From assembly GCA_003520105.1 (NCBI GenBank), contig DOVL01000029.1, positions 1,480-15,413 of the forward strand: DNA of 13,934 bases, written 5' to 3'. This stretch comes from Lachnospiraceae bacterium. GTDB lineage: Bacteria; Bacillota; Clostridia; Lachnospirales; Lachnospiraceae. The position numbers and the translations under genes are program-made. Numbering within the stretch: the first letter of the stretch is position 1; every line of letters begins with the position of its first letter. Below the pieces are notes generated by a model. That model was given only the letters and a program-made list of their open reading frames with translations. It made no database searches and was not told the origin of the DNA. Below are positions 1 to 6,178 of this stretch, one piece after another.

Positions 1-51
1 AGCTATCAGTGAAGATTAAGGGATTATGTTTTATGTTCAAGAGGGAGGTAT

Positions 52-582
52 ATGATGAATGATAAGAATACTTTGACCAGATTCTTTGCGGGACTGGCTC
101 TTATGATAGTTGGACTCTTTATTCTGTTTAACAGAGTTCATGTTGGTCCTGCCGGCTGGGGCGGCTGGGGAAGATTTACAATAGGTAATTTCAGCTTTCC
201 TTCAGGACTTGTAATGGTACCGTTCATCATCGGCGTTGTATGGATGTTCGGAACCGGTGGAAATCTTGCATCCAAGATATTTACAGCTTTTTCAGTTCTC
301 CTGATACTCGCTGCGATCATAATGAATACAACCTTCTGGCTTGACAGAATGACAATGTTTGACTGGATACTTATCCTTGTTATGATCTTCGGCGGTGGCG
401 GAATCGTTGCATCGGTTCTCTTTGGTGAGAAGAAAGAGCAGAAGGAAGCTGAGAAGAAGGCTGAAGCGAAGGATGGCGAGAATTCTGCGGCTACAGCTGA
501 TATCAGTCCTTCAAGGATCAAGAGCATCGAAGAGGAGCTTGCAGCTCTGAAGAGAACTATCGATAATAATAAACCGGAATAG
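52..582 (+). CDS. Small four-helix membrane protein of unknown function
   Basis: I do not recognise this 176-residue protein. It has four strongly hydrophobic segments, at about residues 10-27, 49-67, 73-93 and 104-124, with short loops. A Gly/Trp-rich stretch (about 32-40) lies between helices 1 and 2. The C-terminal tail (about 126-176) is very rich in Lys, Glu and Ala and ends in a heptad-like segment (about 157-170) that could form a short coiled coil, probably in the cytoplasm. A GGAGG ribosome site at 44-48 lies 3 bases before the ATG at 52 and 6 bases before a second in-frame ATG at 55. The second start is better spaced, so the true protein may be one residue shorter. A terminator follows directly, so this is the last gene of its transcript. 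The promoter is outside or at the edge of the window. That it is a real gene is fairly sure; its function is not known. Confidence 0.8.
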   Translation: MMNDKNTLTRFFAGLALMIVGLFILFNRVHVGPAGWGGWGRFTIGNFSFPSGLVMVPFIIGVVWMFGTGGNLASKIFTAFSVLLILAAIIMNTTFWLDRMTMFDWILILVMIFGGGGIVASVLFGEKKEQKEAEKKAEAKDGENSAATADISPSRIKSIEEELAALKRTIDNNKPE

Positions 583-596
583 AAAGTATAATGATC

Positions 597-636
597 AAAC
601 CGCTGTCAGTATTTGATTATATTGGCAGCGGTTTTT
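597..636 (+). terminator. Intrinsic terminator after the membrane-protein gene
   Basis: Arms AACCGCTGTCA and TGGCAGCGGTT (one G-U pair) form a GC-rich hairpin around an AT-rich loop, followed by a run of T from 632. It ends the upstream transcript just before the rplJ promoter. Confidence 0.85.
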
Positions 637-647
637 ATAAAAAGTGC

Positions 648-675
648 TTGACAGCACGCATATATCCATGTTAAT
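648..675 (+). promoter_or_regulatory. Candidate promoter of the rplJ-rplL operon
   Basis: A perfect -35 TTGACA (648-653) is followed after 16 bases by GTTAAT (670-675), a 4/6 match to the -10 consensus. It lies just after a terminator and just before the L10 leader RNA, which is where the ribosomal-protein promoter should be. The weak -10 is the main uncertainty. Confidence 0.6.
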
Positions 676-682
676 CTACCAA

Positions 683-820
683 ACGATGAACTGCCGTAGA
701 CAGCAGGTGCCGTAAGGCGTAATGAGTTTGTTGCTCTCCTGCCGAGGAAAGGATCGTTTTTGATTATTATTAATTATGACGACTTTGATCCCATACGGTA
801 TGTATGGGATTTTTCTTTTT
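683..820 (+). ncRNA. Ribosomal protein L10 leader (autoregulatory attenuator)
   Basis: The 5' UTR of rplJ carries the hallmarks of the Firmicute L10 leader: a GCCGTAGACAGCAGG segment (693-707) and the later TCCTGCCGAGGA segment (737-748). GCAGG (703-707) pairs with CCTGC (738-742). Inside that pair are a GCC-GTAA-GGC mini-hairpin (709-718) with a GNRA-type tetraloop and a GAG/CTC hairpin (724-736). A terminator hairpin with T tract follows at 788-820. GGATC (751-755) is complementary to GATCC (787-791) at the base of the terminator and could take part in an alternative fold. In this leader class, free L10 (or L10 with L7/L12) is thought to bind the leader and favour termination, which balances stalk-protein synthesis. 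The class is recognised from motifs; the exact switch is inferred. Confidence 0.85.
788..820 (+). terminator. Attenuator terminator in the L10 leader
   Basis: A perfect 9-bp stem, ATCCCATAC (788-796) with GTATGGGAT (802-810), has a 5-base loop and is followed by TTTTCTTTTT. It sits between the leader RNA and the rplJ ribosome site, so it can only act as a conditional stop for the operon. Confidence 0.85.
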
Positions 821-859
821 CGCGCAGTCATTACATTCTGATAAGGAGGAACGCGTGAA

Positions 860-1351
860 ATGGCAAAGGTAGAACTTAAGGCACCTATAGTTGATGAGAT
901 CAAGGCCACAATCGACGGCGCTGCATCAGTTGTACTTGTTGATTACCTTGGACTTACTGTTGAGCAGGATACAAAGCTTCGTAAGAACCTGAGAGCAGAA
1001 GATATCACATACAAGGTTTACAAGAACACACTCATCAAGCGTGCAATTGAAGGAACAGAGTTCGAAAGCCTGTCAAAGGATCTTGAAGGTCCGACAGCCA
1101 TAGTAGTATCTAAGAAGGATGCAACAGCTCCTGCAAGAGTTATCGCTGACTTCGCTAAGACAGCTAGTAAGCTTGAGCTTAAGTCTGGTGTAGTTGAGGG
1201 TACATACTATGATGTAGAGGGAATCAAAGCAATCGCTCAGATCCCATCAAGAGAGGTACTTCTGTCAAGACTTCTTGGAAGCTTACAGTCACCTATCACA
1301 AATCTTGCTCGTGTTATCAACCAGGTTGCAGAGCAGAAAGCAGAGGCTTAA
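860..1351 (+). CDS. rplJ: 50S ribosomal protein L10
   Basis: This 163-residue protein is the base of the ribosomal stalk. It binds 23S rRNA together with L11 and anchors L7/L12 dimers through its C-terminal helix. The N-terminal region has the typical VDYLGLTVEQDTKLRK segment (about residues 28-43) followed by YKVYKNTLIKRA (about 51-62), both characteristic of Firmicute L10. The length is usual for the family. A strong AAGGAGGA ribosome site (843-850) lies 9 bases before the ATG; the nearby GTG at 855 is out of frame. The gene follows the L10 leader and precedes rplL by 62 bases. That gap contains a small CGGG/CCCG hairpin (1369-1383) without a T run, so the two genes are co-transcribed. Free L10 probably represses the operon through the leader. 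Confidence 0.97.
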   Translation: MAKVELKAPIVDEIKATIDGAASVVLVDYLGLTVEQDTKLRKNLRAEDITYKVYKNTLIKRAIEGTEFESLSKDLEGPTAIVVSKKDATAPARVIADFAKTASKLELKSGVVEGTYYDVEGIKAIAQIPSREVLLSRLLGSLQSPITNLARVINQVAEQKAEA

Positions 1352-1413
1352 TAGCCTGATAAACAATGCGGGCAGATGACCCGACAATTATTAAATAATC
1401 GGAGGATAAAAAA

Positions 1414-1779
1414 ATGACTATTGAAGAATTCGTAGCAGAGATTGATAAATTATCAGTTCTTGAGTTAAATGATCTCGTAAAGGCAATCGAGGAGAAGTAT
1501 GGTGTTTCTGCAGCAGCAGGTGTTGTAGTTGCAGGTCCTGCAGCAGGCGCAGCTCCAGCTGAGGAGAAGGATTCATTTGATGTTGAGCTTACAGAGGTAG
1601 GTCCAAACAAGATCAAGGTTATCAAGGTTGTTCGTGAGCTTACAGGTCTCGGACTTAAGGAAGCTAAGGACGCTGTTGAAGGCGCACCAAAGGTACTTAA
1701 GGAAGGTGCTTCTAAGGGTGAGGCTGACGATATGAAGGCTAAGCTTGAGGCTGAAGGCGCTAAGGTTACTCTTAAGTAA
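1414..1779 (+). CDS. rplL: 50S ribosomal protein L7/L12
   Basis: This is the 121-residue stalk protein that recruits and stimulates translation GTPases such as EF-Tu and EF-G. It has the standard three parts: an N-terminal dimerisation helix pair (about 1-30) that binds L10, an Ala/Gly-rich flexible hinge (about 32-50), and the conserved C-terminal domain (about 53-121). The last contains the signature [21 protein letters not shown], visible at about 72-92. A GGAGG site (1401-1405) lies 8 bases before the ATG. The gene is the second of the rplJL operon and is closed by a very strong terminator, so transcription does not continue as usual toward rpoB. Confidence 0.98.
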   Translation: MTIEEFVAEIDKLSVLELNDLVKAIEEKYGVSAAAGVVVAGPAAGAAPAEEKDSFDVELTEVGPNKIKVIKVVRELTGLGLKEAKDAVEGAPKVLKEGASKGEADDMKAKLEAEGAKVTLK

Positions 1780-1809
1780 TCAAACTCTTATATCAGAATT
1801 TAAAAACTG

Positions 1810-1844
1810 CGGGTATATGTCAATCGACATATACCCGTTTTTTT
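1810..1844 (+). terminator. Strong intrinsic terminator after rplL
   Basis: A perfect 12-bp stem, CGGGTATATGTC (1810-1821) with GACATATACCCG (1826-1837), has a 4-base loop and is followed by seven T. It ends the rplJL transcript and separates it from everything downstream, including rpoB. Confidence 0.95.
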
Positions 1845-1904
1845 GCATACTAAACGAGTCATGTACATGAGCGAAGAATATGATTGCACACTTCATAAAT
1901 CTGC

Positions 1905-1933
1905 TTGAAGTATCAAGGGAATAGTAATATTAT
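1905..1933 (+). promoter_or_regulatory. Candidate promoter of the ABC importer operon
   Basis: TTGAAG (1905-1910) and TATTAT (1928-1933) are separated by 17 bases. The predicted start near 1940 gives a leader of about 90 bases. The leader has a short GCGGA/TCCGC hairpin (1948-1964) and no recognised riboswitch. Confidence 0.5.
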
Positions 1934-2029
1934 ATACGTATTCTTTTGCGGATATGTGTTCCGCTGAGATAAAGAACGATGTGAATCGCTCGTATACATT
2001 GTATTTAGAATATAGAAGGAGACGATGAA

Positions 2030-3031
2030 ATGAAAGGCATGAAGAAACTTGCAGCTTTATTTTTGGCTATGATGCTTCTTGTCTGTGCAGCAGGATGCGG
2101 CAAGGACAAGAGTGACAAGAAGGATGACAAAACAGAGGTTAAGTCGGATGTTACCGTTAGAGTTGGTTCGCTTAAGGGACCTACATCGATCGGACTGGTT
2201 GATCTGATGAAGAAGTCAGATGAAGGAACTGCATCGGGAAAATATACCTTCACTATCGCTGCTCAGGCTGACGAGATCACAAGCGCACTTGTTAAGGGAG
2301 ACCTTGATATTGCACTTATCCCTGCAAATGCAGCATCTATCCTTTACAACAAGACAGAAGGAAAAGTAACTGTTATTGATATAAATACACTCGGTGTTCT
2401 CTACTGTGTGACCGGTGACGGATCGATCACCAAGGTTGAAGATCTTGACGGCAAAAATATCATTTCAATGGGACAGGGAACAACTCCTGAATATGTCCTC
2501 CAGTATCTGCTTGAGTCTGCAGAAGTAAGAAATTATGAGCTTACATTTGTTTCGGAGGCTACTGAGGCAGCGGCTCTCCTTGCTGAGAATCCTAATTCTA
2601 TAGCTATACTTCCTCAGCCTTTCGTAACAGCAGCTACCAAGAAGAATGATAAGCTCGGCGTTGCATTTTCACTTACTGATGAGTGGAACAGACTTACAGG
2701 AAATAATTCTTTTGTTACGGGTGTAACAGTTGTTCGTACTGATTTTCTGAAGGAGCACGAGGATGCTGTAAAGCTTTTTATGGATGAGCACAAGGCCAGT
2801 GCAGCAGCTGCAACAACAGATCTTGATTCAACAGCTGAGAAGGTTGCAGAGCTCGGTATCGTTGAGAAGGCAGAGATCGCGAAGCTTGCAATCCCTAACT
2901 GCAATATCACTTATGTGGACGGAGAGGATATGAAGGCGGCAATCTCAGATTACCTTAATGTTCTCTACGGTATGGATCCGACATCTGTCGGCGGAAAGCT
3001 CCCTGGGGATGATTTCTACTATACAAAGTAA
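2030..3031 (+). CDS. ABC importer substrate-binding lipoprotein (NitT/TauT-like)
   Basis: This 333-residue exported protein probably captures a small solute outside the membrane and hands it to the permease encoded next. Residues 1-22 form a lipoprotein signal peptide (basic start, hydrophobic core, then AAG before Cys23, the likely lipidated residue). A Lys/Asp-rich spacer (about 24-36) follows. The mature part starts with VRVGSLKGPTSIGLVDLM (about 43-60) and continues with a GDLDIALIPANAA segment (about 93-105), the pattern of periplasmic-binding type 2 folds in the SsuA/TauA/ThiY group. An AAGGAG site (2016-2021) fixes the ATG at 2030; the in-frame ATG at 2039 is too distant. The substrate cannot be told from sequence: the leader lacks a TPP riboswitch and no thiamine or sulfonate genes are nearby. 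The permease and ATPase follow, making a complete importer. Confidence 0.85.
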   Translation: MKGMKKLAALFLAMMLLVCAAGCGKDKSDKKDDKTEVKSDVTVRVGSLKGPTSIGLVDLMKKSDEGTASGKYTFTIAAQADEITSALVKGDLDIALIPANAASILYNKTEGKVTVIDINTLGVLYCVTGDGSITKVEDLDGKNIISMGQGTTPEYVLQYLLESAEVRNYELTFVSEATEAAALLAENPNSIAILPQPFVTAATKKNDKLGVAFSLTDEWNRLTGNNSFVTGVTVVRTDFLKEHEDAVKLFMDEHKASAAAATTDLDSTAEKVAELGIVEKAEIAKLAIPNCNITYVDGEDMKAAISDYLNVLYGMDPTSVGGKLPGDDFYYTK

Positions 3032-3066
3032 TATGGTTATAATATGATATATGCTCTGAGGATTAG

Positions 3067-3099
3067 ATGATTATCGGTTATTACAGCAGATTATGGTGA
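3067..3099 (+). CDS. Possible 10-residue coupling leader peptide
   Basis: A mini-ORF of 10 codons (MIIGYYSRLW) starts at an ATG with a GAGGA site at 3058-3062. Its stop codon TGA (3097-3099) overlaps the permease start region, whose ATG is at 3093. The permease ATG has no good ribosome site of its own, so ribosomes finishing this ORF could re-initiate on the permease. This is inference from layout; the peptide may have no function of its own. Confidence 0.35.
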   Translation: MIIGYYSRLW

Positions 3100-3857
3100 G
3101 AAAAAGTATAAGAAAAATAATCATAATAGCGTTTTGGATCGGCATGTGGGAAGTCGCAAATCTTCTGATCGACAATCCTATTCTTATGGCCGGACCGTAT
3201 GAGACACTGAAGGCTCTGGCGGAAATGGGAGGAGAGAAGGACTTCTGGCTTTCTCTCAGGAATTCCTTCGTGAATATCACCGGAGGTATACTTATTGGTT
3301 GTCTGGCGGGAGTCTTACTTGCGTGTATCGCGGCAAGATTTTCCTTTGCACAGGAGGTCCTTTCACCGTTTATAAAGGTGATCAAGTCCATTCCTGTAGT
3401 GAGCTTTGTGGTTATAATACTTCTCTGGTGCGGAAATACTCGCCTTTCGATGATAATCTCGGCACTTATCACATTTCCTATATTTTACCTTTCGATACTT
3501 GAGGGAATCAAGGGAACGGATAAGAAAAACCTTGAAATGGCGGCAGTCTATAAGATGAAGCCGATTTATAAAGTAAGATGTATTTATATGCCGGCACTGA
3601 GACCGGCTGTCTTCAGTGCGATGCAGCTCGCAGTCGGAATGGGCTGGCGAAGCGGAGCGGCAGCGGAGGTCATCGGTCAGCCGCTTCTGACACTGGGAAA
3701 CGGACTCTATCGCTCGAAGATATTTCTTCAGACTGACCGACTGTTCGCATGGACGGTTGTAATAATACTTGTTTCTGTTGTTTCGGAAAAATTATTTAAG
3801 GTGCTTGTGAGATTACTGTATGGTACTGGAGCTAAAAAAGATAACAAAGAAATATAA
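3093..3857 (+). CDS. ABC importer permease (NitT/TauT/SsuC-like)
   Basis: This 254-residue inner-membrane subunit of a BPD-type ABC importer probably forms a homodimeric channel. It has an N-terminal helix (about 6-24), further membrane segments at about 61-82, 102-137 and 216-236, and the cytoplasmic coupling loop at about 148-171 (EMAAVYKMKPIYKVRCIYMP). This loop is the EAA motif that contacts the ATPase. The usually conserved Gly of that motif is Lys154 here, but the rest of the motif is kept. The segment GMGWRSGAAAEVIG (182-195) is typical of the SsuC/TauC/ThiX group. The ATG at 3093 has no clear Shine-Dalgarno; the reading frame is open only back to 3060 and offers no better standard start. 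Translation may therefore be coupled to the short ORF ending at 3099. The downstream ATPase gene overlaps its end by 38 bases. Confidence 0.88.
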   Translation: MVRKSIRKIIIIAFWIGMWEVANLLIDNPILMAGPYETLKALAEMGGEKDFWLSLRNSFVNITGGILIGCLAGVLLACIAARFSFAQEVLSPFIKVIKSIPVVSFVVIILLWCGNTRLSMIISALITFPIFYLSILEGIKGTDKKNLEMAAVYKMKPIYKVRCIYMPALRPAVFSAMQLAVGMGWRSGAAAEVIGQPLLTLGNGLYRSKIFLQTDRLFAWTVVIILVSVVSEKLFKVLVRLLYGTGAKKDNKEI

Positions 3858-4458
3858 TGGTGAAACCGTTCTGGACGATGTCAGTTTGACCTTTGAAACC
3901 GGAAAGCGGTATCTGATAAGAGGAGTTTCCGGAGCCGGCAAGACAACGCTTATCAGGATAATACTGGGTCTTGAAGAGCCGGAGGTCGGCAGTATCTCTA
4001 TTCATGATTGCAGTAATACTGCCCAAACAGACGGTGGAAATAATAGTGATGGAGAGTATAAAAAGGCTTTAAAAAAAATAAGGTTCGGAACTGTATTTCA
4101 GGAGGACAGGCTCTGCGAGGAGCAGAATGCTGTGACCAATATCCATATAACGAGTCCGGGAATCAGTAAAGAGGAAATCATATCTGAACTGGGAAAGCTG
4201 CTTCCTGATGAGGATGTTGATAAGCCGGTTTCCGAGCTCTCCGGAGGAATGAAGAGAAGAGTGAGTCTGGTGAGAGCCTGCGTGGCAAAGAGAGACATCT
4301 ACCTTCTTGATGAGCCGTTCACGGGGCTGGATAGTGAAAACGCTGAGCGCGCCGCTCGGTATATTGATGAAAAAACAAGAGATGGTATCCTGATCCTGAC
4401 AACTCATACGGAAGGTTTTACCGGATGTATTGAAGGGCTGGACATTATAAAGCTTTGA
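3820..4458 (+). CDS. ABC importer ATPase
   Basis: This 212-residue cytoplasmic ATPase powers the importer. All motifs are present: Walker A GVSGAGKT (35-42), Q-loop Gln94, signature LSGGM (140-144), Walker B DIYLLDE with catalytic Glu165, and switch His196. It is shorter than most SsuB/TauB proteins (usually about 250 residues), because the C-terminus ends about 16 residues after the H-loop. A short Asn/Gly/Asp-rich insertion (about 65-80) replaces part of the region before the Q-loop. The start at 3820 lies inside the permease gene (38-base overlap) and gives the expected N-terminal strand. No clear ribosome site is seen, so translational coupling is likely. No terminator follows; a 103-base gap with a hairpin leads to the hydrogenase gene, and read-through is possible. 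Confidence 0.9.
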   Translation: MVLELKKITKKYNGETVLDDVSLTFETGKRYLIRGVSGAGKTTLIRIILGLEEPEVGSISIHDCSNTAQTDGGNNSDGEYKKALKKIRFGTVFQEDRLCEEQNAVTNIHITSPGISKEEIISELGKLLPDEDVDKPVSELSGGMKRRVSLVRACVAKRDIYLLDEPFTGLDSENAERAARYIDEKTRDGILILTTHTEGFTGCIEGLDIIKL

Positions 4459-4476
4459 CATTATACTATGAACAGA

Positions 4477-4508
4477 TTTGATACGTGGCAGGAGATGTCC
4501 GTGTCAAA
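4477..4508 (+). promoter_or_regulatory. Long imperfect hairpin before the hydrogenase gene
   Basis: TTTGATACG (4477-4485) pairs with CGTGTCAAA (4500-4508) with one G-U. After one bulged T, GGCA (4487-4490) pairs with TGTC (4496-4499), leaving loop GGAGA: 13 pairs in total. No T run follows, so it is not a normal terminator. It lies between a perfect TTGACA (4455-4460, overlapping the ATPase stop, with no good -10 partner) and a TATTAT (4515-4520, without a clear -35). It could be an operator dyad, an mRNA processing or stability element, or a pause site. The structure is seen; the role is inferred. Confidence 0.5.
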
Positions 4509-4561
4509 TAAATGTATTATAGAGACAGATTAGAATTACGTAGAAATATCGGAGGATAAAT

Positions 4562-6040
4562 ATGGTAACGAACGACGAAGGAATTGCATCTTTCAGGCAT
4601 AAGGTAATAGAAGAGGTAGCGAGTCTTGCATGGAATGACGAGCTTGAGGATGATTATTTCGAGAAACTCGTTTACAAACTGATTCCGGGTCCGAAGGCCA
4701 GCTACAGATGCTGTATTTACAAGGAAAGAGAACTTGTACGTCAGCGTATCAGGCTTGCTATGGGTAAATGCCCGACTCCGGAAAAGGATGAGAGGTCGAA
4801 AAACGTTATTCAGGTGCTTGATCCGGCCTGCGATGAGTGTCCGATAGCATCTTATGTCGTAACGGACAACTGCAGACTTTGTATGGGTAAGGCATGCCTC
4901 AATTCATGTCCTTTCGGTGCAATAAGTGTTGGAAGAGACAGAACCTATATTGATCCTTCGAAGTGTCGTGAGTGTGGAAAATGTGCGGCTGCTTGTCCGT
5001 ACAATGCCATCGCTCATCTTGAGAGACCATGTAAGAAGGCCTGCCCGACAGGCGCGATCACTTATGATGAAGACGGCCTCTGCATAATCGATGAGGAGAA
5101 ATGCGTTCAGTGCGGCCACTGCATCCATTCATGTCCTTTCGGTGCAATCTCGTCAAGATCGTATCTGGTTGATATTATCAAGGCTATCAAGGCCGGTAAA
5201 GAGGTTATAGCCATGTGTGCTCCTGCGACGGAAGGTCAGTTCGGCCAGGATATCACCATGGGATCAATAAAAAAAGCTCTTATAAGCATGGGCTTTTCGG
5301 ACATGGTCGAAGTTGGTCTCGGCGGAGACATGACTGCGGCATGCGAGGCCCAGGAGTGGGCAGAAGCGCTTAAAGAAGGCAGAAAAATGACAACCTCATG
5401 TTGTCCTGCATTTATAAATATGCTGCGTAAGCAGTTCCCGGAGCAGTTCAAGGAAAATAAGTCACAGGCGGTTTCTCCGATGTGCGCTATTTCAAGGTAT
5501 CTGAAGACAACTCATCCTGGATGCGTGACTGTATTTATCGGACCGTGTATCGCCAAGAAGGCGGAGGCAAGAGATGAGAGTATTCCTGACAATGCGGACT
5601 TTGTTATGACCTATGGCGAGTTCAGGGCTCTGCTTCGTTCACGCAATATGGTTCTGACTCCGGATGATAAGGATTATCAGGAGGCTTCGATCTGGGGCAA
5701 GAGATTTGCTTCTTCGGGCGGAGTTGCCAACGCAGTGCTGGAATGCATGCAGGAGATGGGAATAGATACCACAGGAATAACTCTTCGTAAGTGTGCCGGT
5801 GGTCAGGAATGCAGACAGGCTCTGCTTCTCCTCAAGGCCGGAAAGCTTCAGGAGGACTTTATAGAAGGGATGATGTGTCCGGGTGGATGCGTCGGCGGAC
5901 CATCTAAACATATGGCGGAAAATGAGATTACGCGTGCAAGAGAGTCGCTTCTGTCAAATGCAGACAGTCGTAACATTCTGGATAATCTGAAGAATTATCC
6001 GATGGACAGCTTCTCGATGTATCGCGACGGGCATATGTGA
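4562..6040 (+). CDS. [FeFe] hydrogenase, monomeric group B type
   Basis: This 492-residue cytoplasmic iron-sulfur enzyme is expected to interconvert protons and H2 using ferredoxin-type electrons. The N-terminal half is Cys-rich: C90/C93 and C104-C116 form an unusual first cluster region. Ferredoxin motifs follow at 135-145 (CxxCxxCxxxCP), 157-161 and 181-191 (CxxCxxCxxxCP). The H-cluster domain has all three signatures: TSCCPAF (278-284; Cys280 the likely proton-relay residue, Cys281 a ligand), IGPCIAKKAE (326-335; Cys329) and MMCPGGCVGGP (437-447; Cys439 and Cys443). TSCCPAF and GPCxAKK fit group B rather than the classic group A forms (MPCxxKxxE in the second signature). A GGAGG site (4551-4555) lies 6 bases before the ATG. 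No HydE, HydF or HydG maturases and no partner diaphorase are nearby, so cluster assembly must come from elsewhere. The physiological direction is unknown. Confidence 0.93.
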   Translation: MVTNDEGIASFRHKVIEEVASLAWNDELEDDYFEKLVYKLIPGPKASYRCCIYKERELVRQRIRLAMGKCPTPEKDERSKNVIQVLDPACDECPIASYVVTDNCRLCMGKACLNSCPFGAISVGRDRTYIDPSKCRECGKCAAACPYNAIAHLERPCKKACPTGAITYDEDGLCIIDEEKCVQCGHCIHSCPFGAISSRSYLVDIIKAIKAGKEVIAMCAPATEGQFGQDITMGSIKKALISMGFSDMVEVGLGGDMTAACEAQEWAEALKEGRKMTTSCCPAFINMLRKQFPEQFKENKSQAVSPMCAISRYLKTTHPGCVTVFIGPCIAKKAEARDESIPDNADFVMTYGEFRALLRSRNMVLTPDDKDYQEASIWGKRFASSGGVANAVLECMQEMGIDTTGITLRKCAGGQECRQALLLLKAGKLQEDFIEGMMCPGGCVGGPSKHMAENEITRARESLLSNADSRNILDNLKNYPMDSFSMYRDGHM

Positions 6041-6135
6041 TATTCATGACAGATATATGTGATGACATGATATGTTTTATGTGATATTTATGACGGGCAT
6101 ATGTGATGATATGAAATGTTTTATGTGATATTTGT
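6026..6135 (+). repeat. Five-unit 22-bp tandem repeat (44-bp higher order)
   Basis: Five units of 22 bases start at 6026, 6048, 6070, 6092 and 6114. Each carries the core (A/T)TATGTGAT at the same offset (6033, 6055, 6077, 6099, 6121). Alternate units resemble each other more, giving a 44-bp period: 6055-6089 matches 6099-6133 at 33 of 35 bases. GACGGGCATATGTGAT occurs exactly at 6026-6041 and 6092-6107. The first unit lies in the last codons and stop of the hydrogenase gene; the rest fills the gap to the MATE gene. Confidence 0.85.
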
Positions 6136-6156
6136 TACGAGTCGTATGACGGTAAC
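6134..6156 (+). promoter_or_regulatory. Imperfect inverted repeat before the MATE gene
   Basis: GTTAC (6134-6138) pairs with GTAAC (6152-6156), and inside it GTC (6141-6143) pairs with GAC (6148-6150). This dyad sits between the tandem repeat and the MATE ribosome site and could be an operator or a weak mRNA hairpin. The role is speculative. Confidence 0.3.
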
Positions 6157-6178
6157 GAGATAAGAAATACGGAGATAT

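Noticed and set aside
138..527. Open frames on the - strand opposite the membrane-protein gene and elsewhere (for example 2614-2910, 6538-7017, 11536-11943).
   Set aside because: They mirror codon bias of the + strand genes, lack ribosome sites and recognisable domains, and lie wholly opposite well-supported genes.
1945..2005. Possible TPP riboswitch before the importer (CTGAGA at 1964-1969 after a small hairpin).
   Set aside because: The rest of the thiamine-box pattern, including the second conserved strand near the start of the gene, is absent. The match is only six bases.
3038..3043. Perfect TATAAT just after the binding-protein gene.
   Set aside because: No -35 at 16-18 bases and no spaced TG before it; in an AT-rich gap a chance match is likely.
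6026..6135. CRISPR array.
   Set aside because: Units are contiguous without unique spacers, diverge from one another, and no cas genes are present.
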